Positions 7,962 to 15,919 of a DNA stretch of 64,000 nucleotides are shown here, one piece after another. This DNA comes from Dehalococcoidia bacterium (GTDB lineage Bacteria > Chloroflexota > Dehalococcoidia > UBA2979): assembly GCA_009692685.1 (NCBI GenBank), contig SHYS01000002.1, positions 186,001-250,000 on the forward strand, given 5' to 3'. How positions within the stretch are numbered: position 1 is the stretch's first letter; every line of letters starts with the position of its first letter. The notes under the pieces were generated by a model. It was not told where the DNA came from and made no database searches. It saw only the letters and a list, made by a program, of their open reading frames with translations. A program made the translations under genes and the position numbers.

Positions 7962-8300
7962 GTGGCAACTAAGAACGAACTCGAGCCCTTCACGCGGATC
8001 GATGTCCACGAGGCGAAGGCGATGATCGACGCCGGTAACGTGCAGGTCATCGACAGCCGTGAGCCTCACGAGCACTTCGACGGCCACGTACCCGGCTCCC
8101 TCAACATCCCCCACATGGCCACGCTGCCGCGGGGTAAGGATCTCGCCACCGACAAGCCCATCCTCTTCATCTGCAAGTCCGGGCAGCGCTCCGCCGTGGC
8201 TGCGGAGTTCGCCGCCGCCCTCGGGCTCACCGCGCTGTATAACGTCGAGGGCGGGCACGACGCCTGGGCGAAGGCCGGCTACGAGATGGACAAGGGCTAG
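7962..8300 (+). CDS. Single-domain rhodanese (sulfurtransferase)
   Basis: One rhodanese domain of about 110 residues with VIDSREPHEHFDGHVPGSLNIP and an active-site loop FICKSGQRS, whose cysteine would carry the persulfide. The six-residue loop fits sulfurtransferases rather than phosphatases. The start is uncertain: GTG 7962 gives the family-typical N-terminus, while GTG 7935 would add nine residues. A small palindrome, GTTAGA-n5-TCTAAC (7916-7932), lies just upstream. It stands alone, so the sulfur donor and acceptor are unknown. Confidence 0.87.
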   Translation: MATKNELEPFTRIDVHEAKAMIDAGNVQVIDSREPHEHFDGHVPGSLNIPHMATLPRGKDLATDKPILFICKSGQRSAVAAEFAAALGLTALYNVEGGHDAWAKAGYEMDKG

Positions 8301-8319
8301 CGTCCGCACTCGCGCGCAG

Positions 8320-9924
8320 CTACGAGGCGTGCGGTGCGCCATCGAGGGCAGCCGCTAGCGCCGCGAGGAGTGCTTCGAGGCGAAACGGCTTTTCGAGGGA
8401 CGCGAGGCCGCGCTCGCGCAGCAGCGTCGCCACTGCCTCGTTCTCTACGTCGCCAGTCATGATCACTACACGGTCGGCGAGTCGGGGCCAGCGGCGGGCC
8501 ACCTCGCGGTACAGAGCTACCCCGTCCATCCCCGGCATCCGGATGTCGCTGAGGATCGCGTCGTACGGACGTTGCTCGAGGAGTGTGAGCGCCTCGGTCG
8601 CTGAGGCCGCTGCCGAGGGCGCGTACCCGAAGCTCGTGAGCACCCGGCTCGCCAGCGCGCGGATCGCCTCTTCGTCGTCCACGATCAGGACCCGTTGACC
8701 CGCACCCCGTGGCGGGCCTGAGTCAGACGGGGGGGCTGACGCCGTCTCCTTGGCTGCGGAAGAGATCGAGGGCGTCTCGGCGTTCTCCGCGGGCGGGCGA
8801 GCGGGCTGGTCGGGGCGTGCCAGGTCCTGTGTGAGGTTGAGCAGGCGGTGGACGACTGCACCAGCGCGGAGCGCCTCGCGCTCGATGACCTCCAGCGCGC
8901 GCGCCTGCTCCGCGGCCGGCAGCGACCGGAGGGTCTGCGCGTAGCCAGCAACAGCAGTCAGCGGGTTGTTGAGTTCGTGCGCGATCGTTGTCATCAGTTC
9001 GTGCGCGACACCACCTAAAAGCTTGACGAGTTTGTCGAACGGCTCGGCCGTCGATGCATGTTTGGTCGACGCAGGCATCGGTGGTGTCGAGATCAGCGCC
9101 AGGCCTCGGACGGTGCGCTCGAGGCGGAGCGCCTCGTCGTGGCTGAATGCCGCGGGCCGCGTTGAGTACGCGACTACGAGCCCGGCGACCTCGCCCGCGA
9201 CGAACAGTGGTACCCGGACGGCCGAGCGCAGTCCGTAGCCGGGCAGCCGCGCGAGCGGCGAGCTGTCGCCCCGATGGACCGCCAGCGTGCCATCGACGGC
9301 CGGCTCACCGCTCTCGATGACGGCGCGCTCCGAGGCGTCAGGCGGCGACCACCACACTCCCGTTTCGGCGCCGGCGATACCCGCGGGGTGAACGCCCAAC
9401 ACCTCGATGGCGCGCCCGTCCTCGCGGGTGCGCACGACGAGCACGACGTCGACGCCGAAATTGCGCCTGATCTGCTCGAGGACAGCCTCCAGCGAGGTTG
9501 GACTATCGACCGAGGCGGTTGCGGTGAGACCACCGTCGACTGGTGGCGTGGCCGGCGGCCGAAGGGTCGCTCCGACGATGCGTAGCGCCAGAGCGGCGTC
9601 ACCCCGAGGACTGGCGTCCACATCGAGGTCCACCGTGCCTTCGGAGGTCCGTACGGCGAAGCGCCCGCGCCACGTCTGACCGGCGCCGACGGCCGCCTCG
9701 ATCTCCGCCAGTGTCGTGTGGTCCTCGGGCTCGACGAAGTCGTGCCAGCGTCGCCCCACCACCTCAGCCGCCTGTGCCGCACCGAGGCGCCTGGCAAATT
9801 TCGCGTCCGCGGCGGCGATCGTCTCGTCGACGCCAATGAGCGCCCAACCGAGGCTTGGCGTGCCCTCGAAGGGTGACGCAGTCGCGATAGTCACTGCTGC
9901 ATCAACCGCATCCACCGTATCCAC
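8320..9924 (-). CDS. PAS-GAF-HisKA-receiver signalling protein lacking a HATPase domain
   Basis: 534 residues. A PAS-like domain (about 25-120) and a GAF domain (about 140-275) precede a HisKA dimerisation helix pair with the phospho-acceptor motif IAHELNNPLTA (His316). A linker rich in Pro, Ala and Ser (about 370-408) leads directly to a complete receiver domain with Asp417-Asp418, phospho-acceptor Asp460, Thr490 and Lys512. No N-, G1- or G2-box and no room for an ATPase domain exist between HisKA and receiver. The protein is soluble. It could act as a phosphorelay intermediate served by another kinase. GTG 9924 is used as the start, with GAGG five bases upstream. Confidence 0.85.
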   Translation of the reverse strand: MDTVDAVDAAVTIATASPFEGTPSLGWALIGVDETIAAADAKFARRLGAAQAAEVVGRRWHDFVEPEDHTTLAEIEAAVGAGQTWRGRFAVRTSEGTVDLDVDASPRGDAALALRIVGATLRPPATPPVDGGLTATASVDSPTSLEAVLEQIRRNFGVDVVLVVRTREDGRAIEVLGVHPAGIAGAETGVWWSPPDASERAVIESGEPAVDGTLAVHRGDSSPLARLPGYGLRSAVRVPLFVAGEVAGLVVAYSTRPAAFSHDEALRLERTVRGLALISTPPMPASTKHASTAEPFDKLVKLLGGVAHELMTTIAHELNNPLTAVAGYAQTLRSLPAAEQARALEVIEREALRAGAVVHRLLNLTQDLARPDQPARPPAENAETPSISSAAKETASAPPSDSGPPRGAGQRVLIVDDEEAIRALASRVLTSFGYAPSAAASATEALTLLEQRPYDAILSDIRMPGMDGVALYREVARRWPRLADRVVIMTGDVENEAVATLLRERGLASLEKPFRLEALLAALAAALDGAPHAS

Positions 9925-9979
9925 GCGGGCCTCAACGCTACATAAGGGTACAGCCTGTGAGCCCAGTAGCGAAGCAGCC

Positions 9980-10627
9980 TCAATTCAGCTTCGGACCCCC
10001 GGTGCGGTTATCGACGGCGCGTGCCGCCTGGCGCCGCAGGCTCGGCAGCGCGCCGTCGAGGAGGTTGCTGGCGCGGCTCAGCCGTACCGCTGCGTCGTCG
10101 GCCTCAAGCAGCCGCTGGCGGCCAGCCGGAGGGCCAAGGCCCAGCCTGCCAATGGCGTTGGTGAGTGCCTGCGCTTCCACCGGCACGTCCGGCGCGCGCT
10201 CGTACTGACCTGTCGCTAGGTCGCGCAGCCGCAACACGTCTCGGTACAGGGCGGCGGTGCTCGCTATGCCGACGGGGTCCGCCGGGCCTGCGTCGCTGTT
10301 CGGCAAGAACTCCACTATCCCCGAGGGGTACACATGGTCAGACTCGACACGTGTAATGATGAAGCGGCGCTCGCCCAGCACCTCGAGGGCGGTGCGACCG
10401 TCTGGCAGGGGCGTCGCCTGTTTGATCCGCGCCGTCGTGCCCACGCTGCATGACACTGCCGGGCCGCCGACCTCGACACCGGTGCGGATGAGAGCGATCC
10501 CGAACGGTTCGCCGCTTTCGAGGCACTCGCGCACCAAGTCGTGGTAGCGCGGTTCGAAGACCACCAGCTGCATCTTCTGACCGGGGAACAGCACGGTATT
10601 GAGGAGAAACAGGCGCAGGTGTGGCAT
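9980..10627 (-). CDS. LON substrate-binding (N-terminal) domain protein, protease domains absent
   Basis: The 215-residue protein matches the N-terminal LAN/LON domain: LRLFLLNTVLFPGQKMQLVVFEPRY is the classic opening, followed by FGIALIRTG and RRFIITRVE. No AAA or Ser-Lys protease domain follows, as in the widespread stand-alone family of unknown role (COG2802). ATG 10627 is chosen because the family begins there and it lies 7 bp after the stop of the upstream membrane-protein gene; upstream in-frame codons are not protein-like. Confidence 0.88.
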   Translation of the reverse strand: MPHLRLFLLNTVLFPGQKMQLVVFEPRYHDLVRECLESGEPFGIALIRTGVEVGGPAVSCSVGTTARIKQATPLPDGRTALEVLGERRFIITRVESDHVYPSGIVEFLPNSDAGPADPVGIASTAALYRDVLRLRDLATGQYERAPDVPVEAQALTNAIGRLGLGPPAGRQRLLEADDAAVRLSRASNLLDGALPSLRRQAARAVDNRTGGPKLN

Positions 10628-10634
10628 GCGCGGC

Positions 10635-10997
10635 CTAGAGTTCGCCCCGCGCCCACGCGAGGTAGGCCACGAGCAACATCGAGATGGCCAGGACCGCCGC
10701 CCCTCCGGCGATTGCTCGGGGCGTGATCGTTGCGCCGGACTCGATGGCGGCGACATTCTCTAGTATCCGCGCCGCGGCTCGACGCTGGAGACGGCCGACG
10801 AGCACTGGGTAGACAAACGGCTGCTCGCCGACGAGCTGGCCGTATGCCGACCCGAGGGGCCGGAAGGCCGCACCGTCGAGGAGGCTGATGTGGGCCTCGA
10901 CACCGGCGGCCTCGAGAGCGTTCGCCCAGCGCTCGGCTGTCTCCGCGTCGGGCGCGAGCGCCACCTGCACCAGCGTGTCATCTGGAGGCGTTACCAT
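10635..10997 (-). CDS. Small protein with C-terminal membrane anchor (DUF2007-like N-terminal region)
   Basis: The first 75 residues of this 120-residue protein (VQVALAPDAETAERWANALEA) look like the ferredoxin-like DUF2007/signal-transducing fold, and one hydrophobic helix (about 95-115) ends the chain with a short RGEL tail. The topology is probably N-terminus in the cytosol. It is followed after 7 bp by the LON-domain gene, so the two are co-transcribed. The function is not known; the domain match is by eye and weak. Confidence 0.7.
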   Translation of the reverse strand: MVTPPDDTLVQVALAPDAETAERWANALEAAGVEAHISLLDGAAFRPLGSAYGQLVGEQPFVYPVLVGRLQRRAAARILENVAAIESGATITPRAIAGGAAVLAISMLLVAYLAWARGEL

Positions 10998-11066
10998 GCC
11001 TCGATGGTACCCGGTCTGTTGAAGGCGGCCGTGGTGTGTGTCAGGTGAGGCGATCGAGCCCGGCCA

Positions 11067-11294
11067 CTACTGGATCCACCCTCCCTCGACGAACAGCCCC
11101 AGCAGCGCGAACAACAGTGTACGTCGGGTGGGCCGGATTACCCAGCCCGCGACAGACAGCGCGATCCCGAGGAAGATGAATTGCGCTCCTACGGTCGTAA
11201 AGGCCGCTGCCCAGCCGGCCAGTCCCAGCGCTGGTCCGGCAGCTAGCGCCGCCGTCGAGATCTGCCAGCGTGCCTCGATGAGCGCCCTGCGCAT
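11067..11294 (-). CDS. Small integral membrane protein of unknown function
   Basis: 75 residues, two hydrophobic stretches (about 14-50, dense in Ala, Gly and Phe, and about 58-70) separated by IRPTRR. This suggests two or three short helices with a cytosolic basic loop. It starts 21 bp after the NuoG-like stop on the same strand, so it may belong to that transcript. No family recognised. Confidence 0.6.
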   Translation of the reverse strand: MRRALIEARWQISTAALAAGPALGLAGWAAAFTTVGAQFIFLGIALSVAGWVIRPTRRTLLFALLGLFVEGGWIQ

Positions 11295-11315
11295 CGGGGC
11301 TTCCAGCGGTGAGCC

Positions 11316-13916
11316 CTACGCCGGGGTCAGTGCTCGCACACGGACCAGCGCCTGCGTGGCACCGCTGCCGAGGGCGAACAGCCGTAGCGCGGCCCCGCCG
11401 TCGTAGTACTGGGGCACGTACACCCACCCTGGCCCCACGCCGTCATCGAGGCGGACAGCGATGCGCACGGCGTGCGTCCCGTCGTTCAGTTCCACCTCGT
11501 CGCCACCGCGCGCCCCGATTGTCTCGGCGTCTCGCGGGTTCATGAGGACGGCCTCTTCGCGGTGCAGCTTATCGGCCTCTTCGGAGCGGATCGACGCGCC
11601 CTGCCACGAGGTGAAGAGCGAGCGTCCGACGATCAGCGCGATTCCCTCGGAATGCACCGGGGTGGCCTGGCTGGCGGCCTGGAACGCAAGGGTACCGGTG
11701 ACGCCCTCGATGAAGACACGCGTGCGACCCGGTTCGATGCGCGCCCACGACTCGTAAACGGCGATCTTCGACGCGATCTCGTCCGTCACCTCGGTGATCG
11801 AGGTGGGAACGCGCGCCCCGAGGCCGTTCGCCAGAGCGGCAATGACGGCGAGGCCGTCGCGCTCGTCGCGCGTGGCCGACAGGCTGGCACGGTTCACCCC
11901 AATGCCGCGTGCGGCGTTCGTCGTAGTGCCCTGCGACAGATGGAAGGGCTTTTCCGCGAGCAGCACGCTTGCGTGTTCTGCCGCCGAGGAGCGAACCGAG
12001 TCGATGACGATGAGCTGCTCGACGGCGGTCAGCGCCGCCTCGATGTCGTCGGTGCCACCGCTGTTGAGGAGCGGGTTGTCGCGGTGGATGACGAGCGCCT
12101 TCACTTCGCCTGCCTTCGCGGCCGCGATGATCTCCGGGAAGGACTTGCCGCCGAGGCCTGGCGTGATGCCCATGTCCGTAATGCCGAGGACGTTCGCGTC
12201 GGTCGGGAGGTAGTGCAGGATGCTCGCTGCCTCGGCGCCGCGAGCGGCCAGAGCGAGGTTCGCCGCACCGCGCGCGAGGCCCGCGGCGGCCTCAGTGCCA
12301 ATGGGCGGTGGTGCGAAGACCACGGCGAACGGCGCGTCGCTCGTTGCACCAGCGCGGGCGGTCTCGATGGCGCGTGCCAGAGCGTCGGCGGCGACGCCGG
12401 GGATCGAGGTGATGGGTGCGCCGAGGGCGGCCGCCTCGACGCCTGCCGCGCTCAGCCGCTCCGCCGAGGCAGTGTCGAAGGCGATGGCCTGCGCCAGCGC
12501 CTGCAGCGCCGCGCCGCCGTTGCCCGGAGCGGGCTGGAGCCAGGCGACCGCGAACGGCACCAGCTCGTTCCACTTCGGCGAGATCACGATGAGCTTCGCG
12601 CCGCGCTTCTTCACCGCGTCCTTGATACGGAGTGACACCACTTGGTGCGACTCTTCGAGGTCGAAACCGGCGGCGACGATGGTCTGCGCCGACTCGATCT
12701 GCGTGTGCTGCGCGGGGCGGCGGTCGATGCCGAGCACCTCGCGCATCGCGCCTTCGGCGGCGCGGTGCAGCGGACCCTGTGAGAAGTCGAGGTGCGGTGT
12801 GCCGATGGCGCGGGCCAGCGCGGCGAGGGCGTACGCCTCCTCGTTGGTGGCCAGCGGCGAACCGAGGACAGCGATCGCGTTCGCGCCGTGTGCCGTCTTC
12901 ACGTTCGTTAGAGCGTCGATCGCCTCCTGCATCGCCTCGTCGAAGGTGACGGGCAGCAGGTTCTCGCCACGCCTCGCGAGGTGGCGCGTGGCGCGCTCGC
13001 GATCGGTGACGGCGTCGTAGCCGAAGCGCCCTCGCACGCAGATCTGGTCGCGCGAGAACGGGTTGAGGCGGTCCGGCCGCACGATGACGGCGCGGTCATC
13101 GACGGTGCCGTACGAGAGCGTGCAGCCCACGGCGCACGAGTTGCAGACGGAGGGCGTCCAGTCGTCGGCGCGGGCAATCCACTTGTTCGGCTTCTCCATC
13201 AGCGTCGCCGTCGGGCAGACATCGATGCAGGCGCCGCAGAAGTCGCAGTCGGAGTCGTGGATCGCGCCACCGGTCCCGAAAGCGATGCGCGCCTCGAAGC
13301 CCTTGCCCGCCAGCGAGATGGCGGTGGTGTGGCGCAGGTCCGCGCATGCACGCACGCAACGCGTGCAGATGATGCACATCTGCGGGTCGAACTCCAGGAA
13401 GGGGTTGCCGCGGTCCGGGTCCGGTGGTGGGCTCTCGTAGTACGAGCGCGCGTCGCCTACCCACGGTTCCTCGAACTCACCCATGTCGAGGAGCTCGTTG
13501 GCCGTCTGCAGCTCGCAGCGGTAGTTCTTGGAGCAGGTGAGGCAGCGGTGCGTGACCACGTCGTCGCGGAGGCAGATGTCCCCGGGCATACAGTGCACGC
13601 GGCGGTGGCAGGTGAGGCATCGATCAGGGTGGTTGGCGTCAATGAGCGAGAGCACGCTCTGCCGCGCCTGCTTCACCTGAGCGGTGTCGGTGAGGACCGT
13701 CATGCCCTCGGCCACCTGTGCGATGCAGGAGAGCTGGATCGGCGTCGGACGTCCACCCTCGATGTGGACCAGGCAGGTGCGGCAACCGGCGTACGGGTCC
13801 AGCCCATCGATGTAGCACAGGTTCGTGATCGCGATCCCCTGCTCCTTGATCACCTCGACGAGGCGACGGCCTGAATCGGCCTCCACCTCCACGCCGTTGA
13901 TGGTGATCTTCGCCAC
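11316..13916 (-). CDS. nuoG: NuoG-like NADH-quinone oxidoreductase subunit/molybdopterin oxidoreductase with expanded Cys cluster
   Basis: 866 residues from GTG 13916, which has a run of G residues about 8 bases upstream. Order: 2Fe-2S ferredoxin domain (Cys34, 45, 48, 64); a region starting HPDRC with seven cysteines between residues 100 and 134, where classical NuoG has His-Cys-Cys-Cys; two 4Fe-4S motifs (Cys181-191 and 224-234); a Mo-bis-MGD type 4Fe-4S site beginning CNSCAVGC; then molybdopterin-oxidoreductase core and C-terminal dinucleotide-binding domain. No catalytic Cys/Sec like that of formate dehydrogenase is evident. It probably moves electrons within a complex I-type or soluble NADH-linked complex with the NuoI gene 62 bp upstream. 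An open frame continues upstream to 14375 but is not protein-like. Confidence 0.85.
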   Translation of the reverse strand: MAKITINGVEVEADSGRRLVEVIKEQGIAITNLCYIDGLDPYAGCRTCLVHIEGGRPTPIQLSCIAQVAEGMTVLTDTAQVKQARQSVLSLIDANHPDRCLTCHRRVHCMPGDICLRDDVVTHRCLTCSKNYRCELQTANELLDMGEFEEPWVGDARSYYESPPPDPDRGNPFLEFDPQMCIICTRCVRACADLRHTTAISLAGKGFEARIAFGTGGAIHDSDCDFCGACIDVCPTATLMEKPNKWIARADDWTPSVCNSCAVGCTLSYGTVDDRAVIVRPDRLNPFSRDQICVRGRFGYDAVTDRERATRHLARRGENLLPVTFDEAMQEAIDALTNVKTAHGANAIAVLGSPLATNEEAYALAALARAIGTPHLDFSQGPLHRAAEGAMREVLGIDRRPAQHTQIESAQTIVAAGFDLEESHQVVSLRIKDAVKKRGAKLIVISPKWNELVPFAVAWLQPAPGNGGAALQALAQAIAFDTASAERLSAAGVEAAALGAPITSIPGVAADALARAIETARAGATSDAPFAVVFAPPPIGTEAAAGLARGAANLALAARGAEAASILHYLPTDANVLGITDMGITPGLGGKSFPEIIAAAKAGEVKALVIHRDNPLLNSGGTDDIEAALTAVEQLIVIDSVRSSAAEHASVLLAEKPFHLSQGTTTNAARGIGVNRASLSATRDERDGLAVIAALANGLGARVPTSITEVTDEIASKIAVYESWARIEPGRTRVFIEGVTGTLAFQAASQATPVHSEGIALIVGRSLFTSWQGASIRSEEADKLHREEAVLMNPRDAETIGARGGDEVELNDGTHAVRIAVRLDDGVGPGWVYVPQYYDGGAALRLFALGSGATQALVRVRALTPA

Positions 13917-13978
13917 GGGATCCCCCCTCGAGGGTTGAAGCTGGTCGATGAAGCTACAGCGTTGCTGCTGTCGTGCGG

Positions 13979-14536
13979 TTACGAGGTGCGGTCGGCCTTG
14001 CCGGGCAGGTGCTGCGCGCCGAACGGGCCGCTCTCGCCTGCTACCGGCACGCGTGAGCGCGCCGTGGGCATCGAGGTGCGCAGCGGGTTCGATTCCTGCA
14101 GCTGGCCGTTCGGGTAGCGTCCGCCCGACCCCGCGAGGTACGTCTGCGCCTCGCTGGTGAGCCGGTCGCGGTCGCGGTACATGTTCTCGAAGATGTAGAC
14201 GGCATCGTCGTAGCGGCCGCCGGACTGGATGGCCTGGTACGGGCACGCCTCCGTGCAGAGGCCGCAGTACATGCAGATGCGGAAGTCGATCTCGTAGCGG
14301 TCGATGTTCAGGGTGCCGTCCGGCCGCGGTGAGGTCTGGACGAGGATGCACCCGTCCGGGCACGCCTGCGCACACGTCGAGCAGCCGGTGCAGCGCTCTT
14401 CGAACCAGAGGAGGTTAGTGCGCGCCCGCACCGGGACGTTGCGTTCCACCTCGGGGTAATTCACGGTGATGGGCGGGCGGGCGAGGTGCTGCAGTGTGAG
14501 CAGCATGCCCTTCACGATGCCACTACCGTAGGCCAC
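13979..14536 (-). CDS. nuoI: NuoI-like two-cluster ferredoxin subunit
   Basis: The core IVKGMLLTLQHLARPPITVNYPE is the NuoI opening. Two CxxCxxCxxxC motifs follow (CTGCSTCAQACP and CMYCGLCTEACP), which hold clusters N6a and N6b in complex I. After them comes a 70-residue tail ending KADRTS, longer than the usual NuoI end. The start is uncertain: GTG 14536 gives the best family N-terminus, and the frame is open to 14662. It precedes nuoG, and no other nuo gene lies in the window, so the complex is either split over the genome or not a classical complex I. Confidence 0.82.
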   Translation of the reverse strand: MAYGSGIVKGMLLTLQHLARPPITVNYPEVERNVPVRARTNLLWFEERCTGCSTCAQACPDGCILVQTSPRPDGTLNIDRYEIDFRICMYCGLCTEACPYQAIQSGGRYDDAVYIFENMYRDRDRLTSEAQTYLAGSGGRYPNGQLQESNPLRTSMPTARSRVPVAGESGPFGAQHLPGKADRTS

Positions 14537-14713
14537 AGGAGTCTCGTTCCCACTCCGGAGCGCCCGCATTCGCGAGCAGCGCACAGCATACCGACCGCAC
14601 CTAGATAGCGCACTCACACGGCTTGTATCCGACGCAGGCGCTCGGCGCGTGAAATGTAGCACAAGTGATTGGGAGAGCAGAGGCGGCCGGGTGGGGCCCC
14701 ATCGATGCGACTC

Positions 14714-15127
14714 CTATTCCACCCAAGGCCCCACGCCGCCGAATCGCTCTGGTGCAATCCGAAGCAGCACCCCGTCGGGATGCCCGCCGAGGCCGAACGT
14801 CGAGCCGGGACCTATGTACCTCTGCGCGAGGCCATTGAGCGTGACCCCGCCGTCCCCCAGCGCCACCTCGGCGCGTCCGTGGATCACGAGGTATTCCGTG
14901 AGGCCCCGTTCGTTCAGCCGGTCGGTCTCGATCGAGATGGCGACTCGCGACTCGCGGGCGAGGTTCTTCGCTTTGAGTGACGCTTCGCGTGTGGAGATCA
15001 CGATCTTGTCACCGTCGACGCCTACCCATATGCACGTGACATGCGGACTTCCATCACGGTTTAGAGTGACAAGGTGTCCGAGGCGCCCAGCCTCAACGAC
15101 CGTTCGGACGCCGTCAGGAATCGACAT
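14714..15127 (-). CDS. PPOX-class pyridoxamine 5'-phosphate oxidase-like flavin/F420-binding protein
   Basis: 137 residues with the split-barrel pattern LGHLVTLNRDGSPHVTCIWVGVDGDKIVIST, followed by KNLARESRVAISIE. This is the class of FMN- or F420-dependent reductases (TIGR03618-like) rather than true PdxH. It probably reduces an unsaturated or quinoid small molecule. It stands alone on the minus strand after the mocA-like gene. Which cofactor it binds cannot be decided by eye. Confidence 0.83.
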   Translation of the reverse strand: MSIPDGVRTVVEAGRLGHLVTLNRDGSPHVTCIWVGVDGDKIVISTREASLKAKNLARESRVAISIETDRLNERGLTEYLVIHGRAEVALGDGGVTLNGLAQRYIGPGSTFGLGGHPDGVLLRIAPERFGGVGPWVE

Positions 15128-15221
15128 ATCAGTCTCCCTGCTACCGAATCAGCTTAGGTTGAAGAGGGTGTCTCGAGACCTGCCAAAACGGGCAGGCCGA
15201 CGAAGCTTCGCCTTCCCGCCC

Positions 15222-15830
15222 TTAACCCACCACGTCCAGCAGCCGCCGCGCCTCATCGAGTGTGTCCGGCGTGTCGAGGTCGAGGCGGACCACCGGCTCG
15301 TCGTCCATCTCCACCAGCAGCGGCGGGTGCGCTTTGAGGATGCCGCGGAGGCCGAGGCTCGCCTCGGTGGCTTGTTCGAGTTCCGGGAGCAGCGAACCAC
15401 GCATCACGACCGGATGCCCGGCCTTGCCCTTGTACGAGGGCTGCACGGCCTCGGCGCCCCCACGACGGAGGGCATCGAGGAGGCGGTCGACGATGTCGGC
15501 GCGTGTCGGCTGGTCGACGTTGACCACGACCACCGCCTCGGGGGCGTGCCGGCCGCCCTCGGTGAGCGCTCGCGCGCCCTTTGCGAGGGAGGTCGCGCGG
15601 CCCTGCGGCCAGCGCTGGTTGAAGACCATGTAGCGCGCCGCCTTGCCGATGGTGCGGCGCACCGCCTCCGCGTCCGCGCCGGTGACCACCACGATGTCAT
15701 CCACCTGCGAGCGCATCAGCTCGTCGATCTCCCACTCGAGCAACGTGCCGCGCCCCCAGCGCAGCAGCCCCTTGGGTTCGCCCATGCGCCTCGATGCGCC
15801 AGCGGCAAGGACAAGTGCGGCGATGGTCAT
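15222..15830 (-). CDS. mocA: MobA-like NTP transferase, probable molybdenum cofactor cytidylyltransferase
   Basis: About 202 residues with the nucleotidyltransferase signature LAAGASRRMGEPKGLL and a metal-binding VNVDQPTR. Its position just after the three-subunit Mo-hydroxylase operon indicates it makes the CMP form of the cofactor (MCD) needed by that enzyme class. ATG 15830 follows a GAGG nine bases earlier; a start eight codons upstream is possible. A 24-bp palindromic hairpin separates it from the hydroxylase genes, so it may be expressed separately. Confidence 0.85.
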   Translation of the reverse strand: MTIAALVLAAGASRRMGEPKGLLRWGRGTLLEWEIDELMRSQVDDIVVVTGADAEAVRRTIGKAARYMVFNQRWPQGRATSLAKGARALTEGGRHAPEAVVVVNVDQPTRADIVDRLLDALRRGGAEAVQPSYKGKAGHPVVMRGSLLPELEQATEASLGLRGILKAHPPLLVEMDDEPVVRLDLDTPDTLDEARRLLDVVG

Positions 15831-15857
15831 GGTGGTTCCTCGAACTCCGGACAACGA

Positions 15858-15881
15858 GAGGGGCGCCAGCTGGCGCCCCTC
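15858..15881 (-). terminator. Perfect 24-bp palindromic hairpin after the molybdenum hydroxylase operon
   Basis: GAGGGGCGCCAG and its exact reverse complement abut without a loop, 39 bp after the large-subunit stop and 27 bp before the mocA-like start. No U-tract follows, so it may be a partial terminator. Confidence 0.6.
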
Positions 15882-15919
15882 ATCCTATCGAGTACGTGCG
15901 ATGATCGGCTCCCGGACGG

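Noticed and set aside
11472..12635. 387-residue plus-strand frame inside the NuoG-like gene
   Set aside because: Shadow of a multi-domain protein with well-placed Cys motifs.
13914..14375. N-terminal extension of the NuoG-like protein by 153 residues
   Set aside because: The text before GTG 13916 is the out-of-frame image of the nuoI gene; ferredoxin-domain text begins at the GTG.
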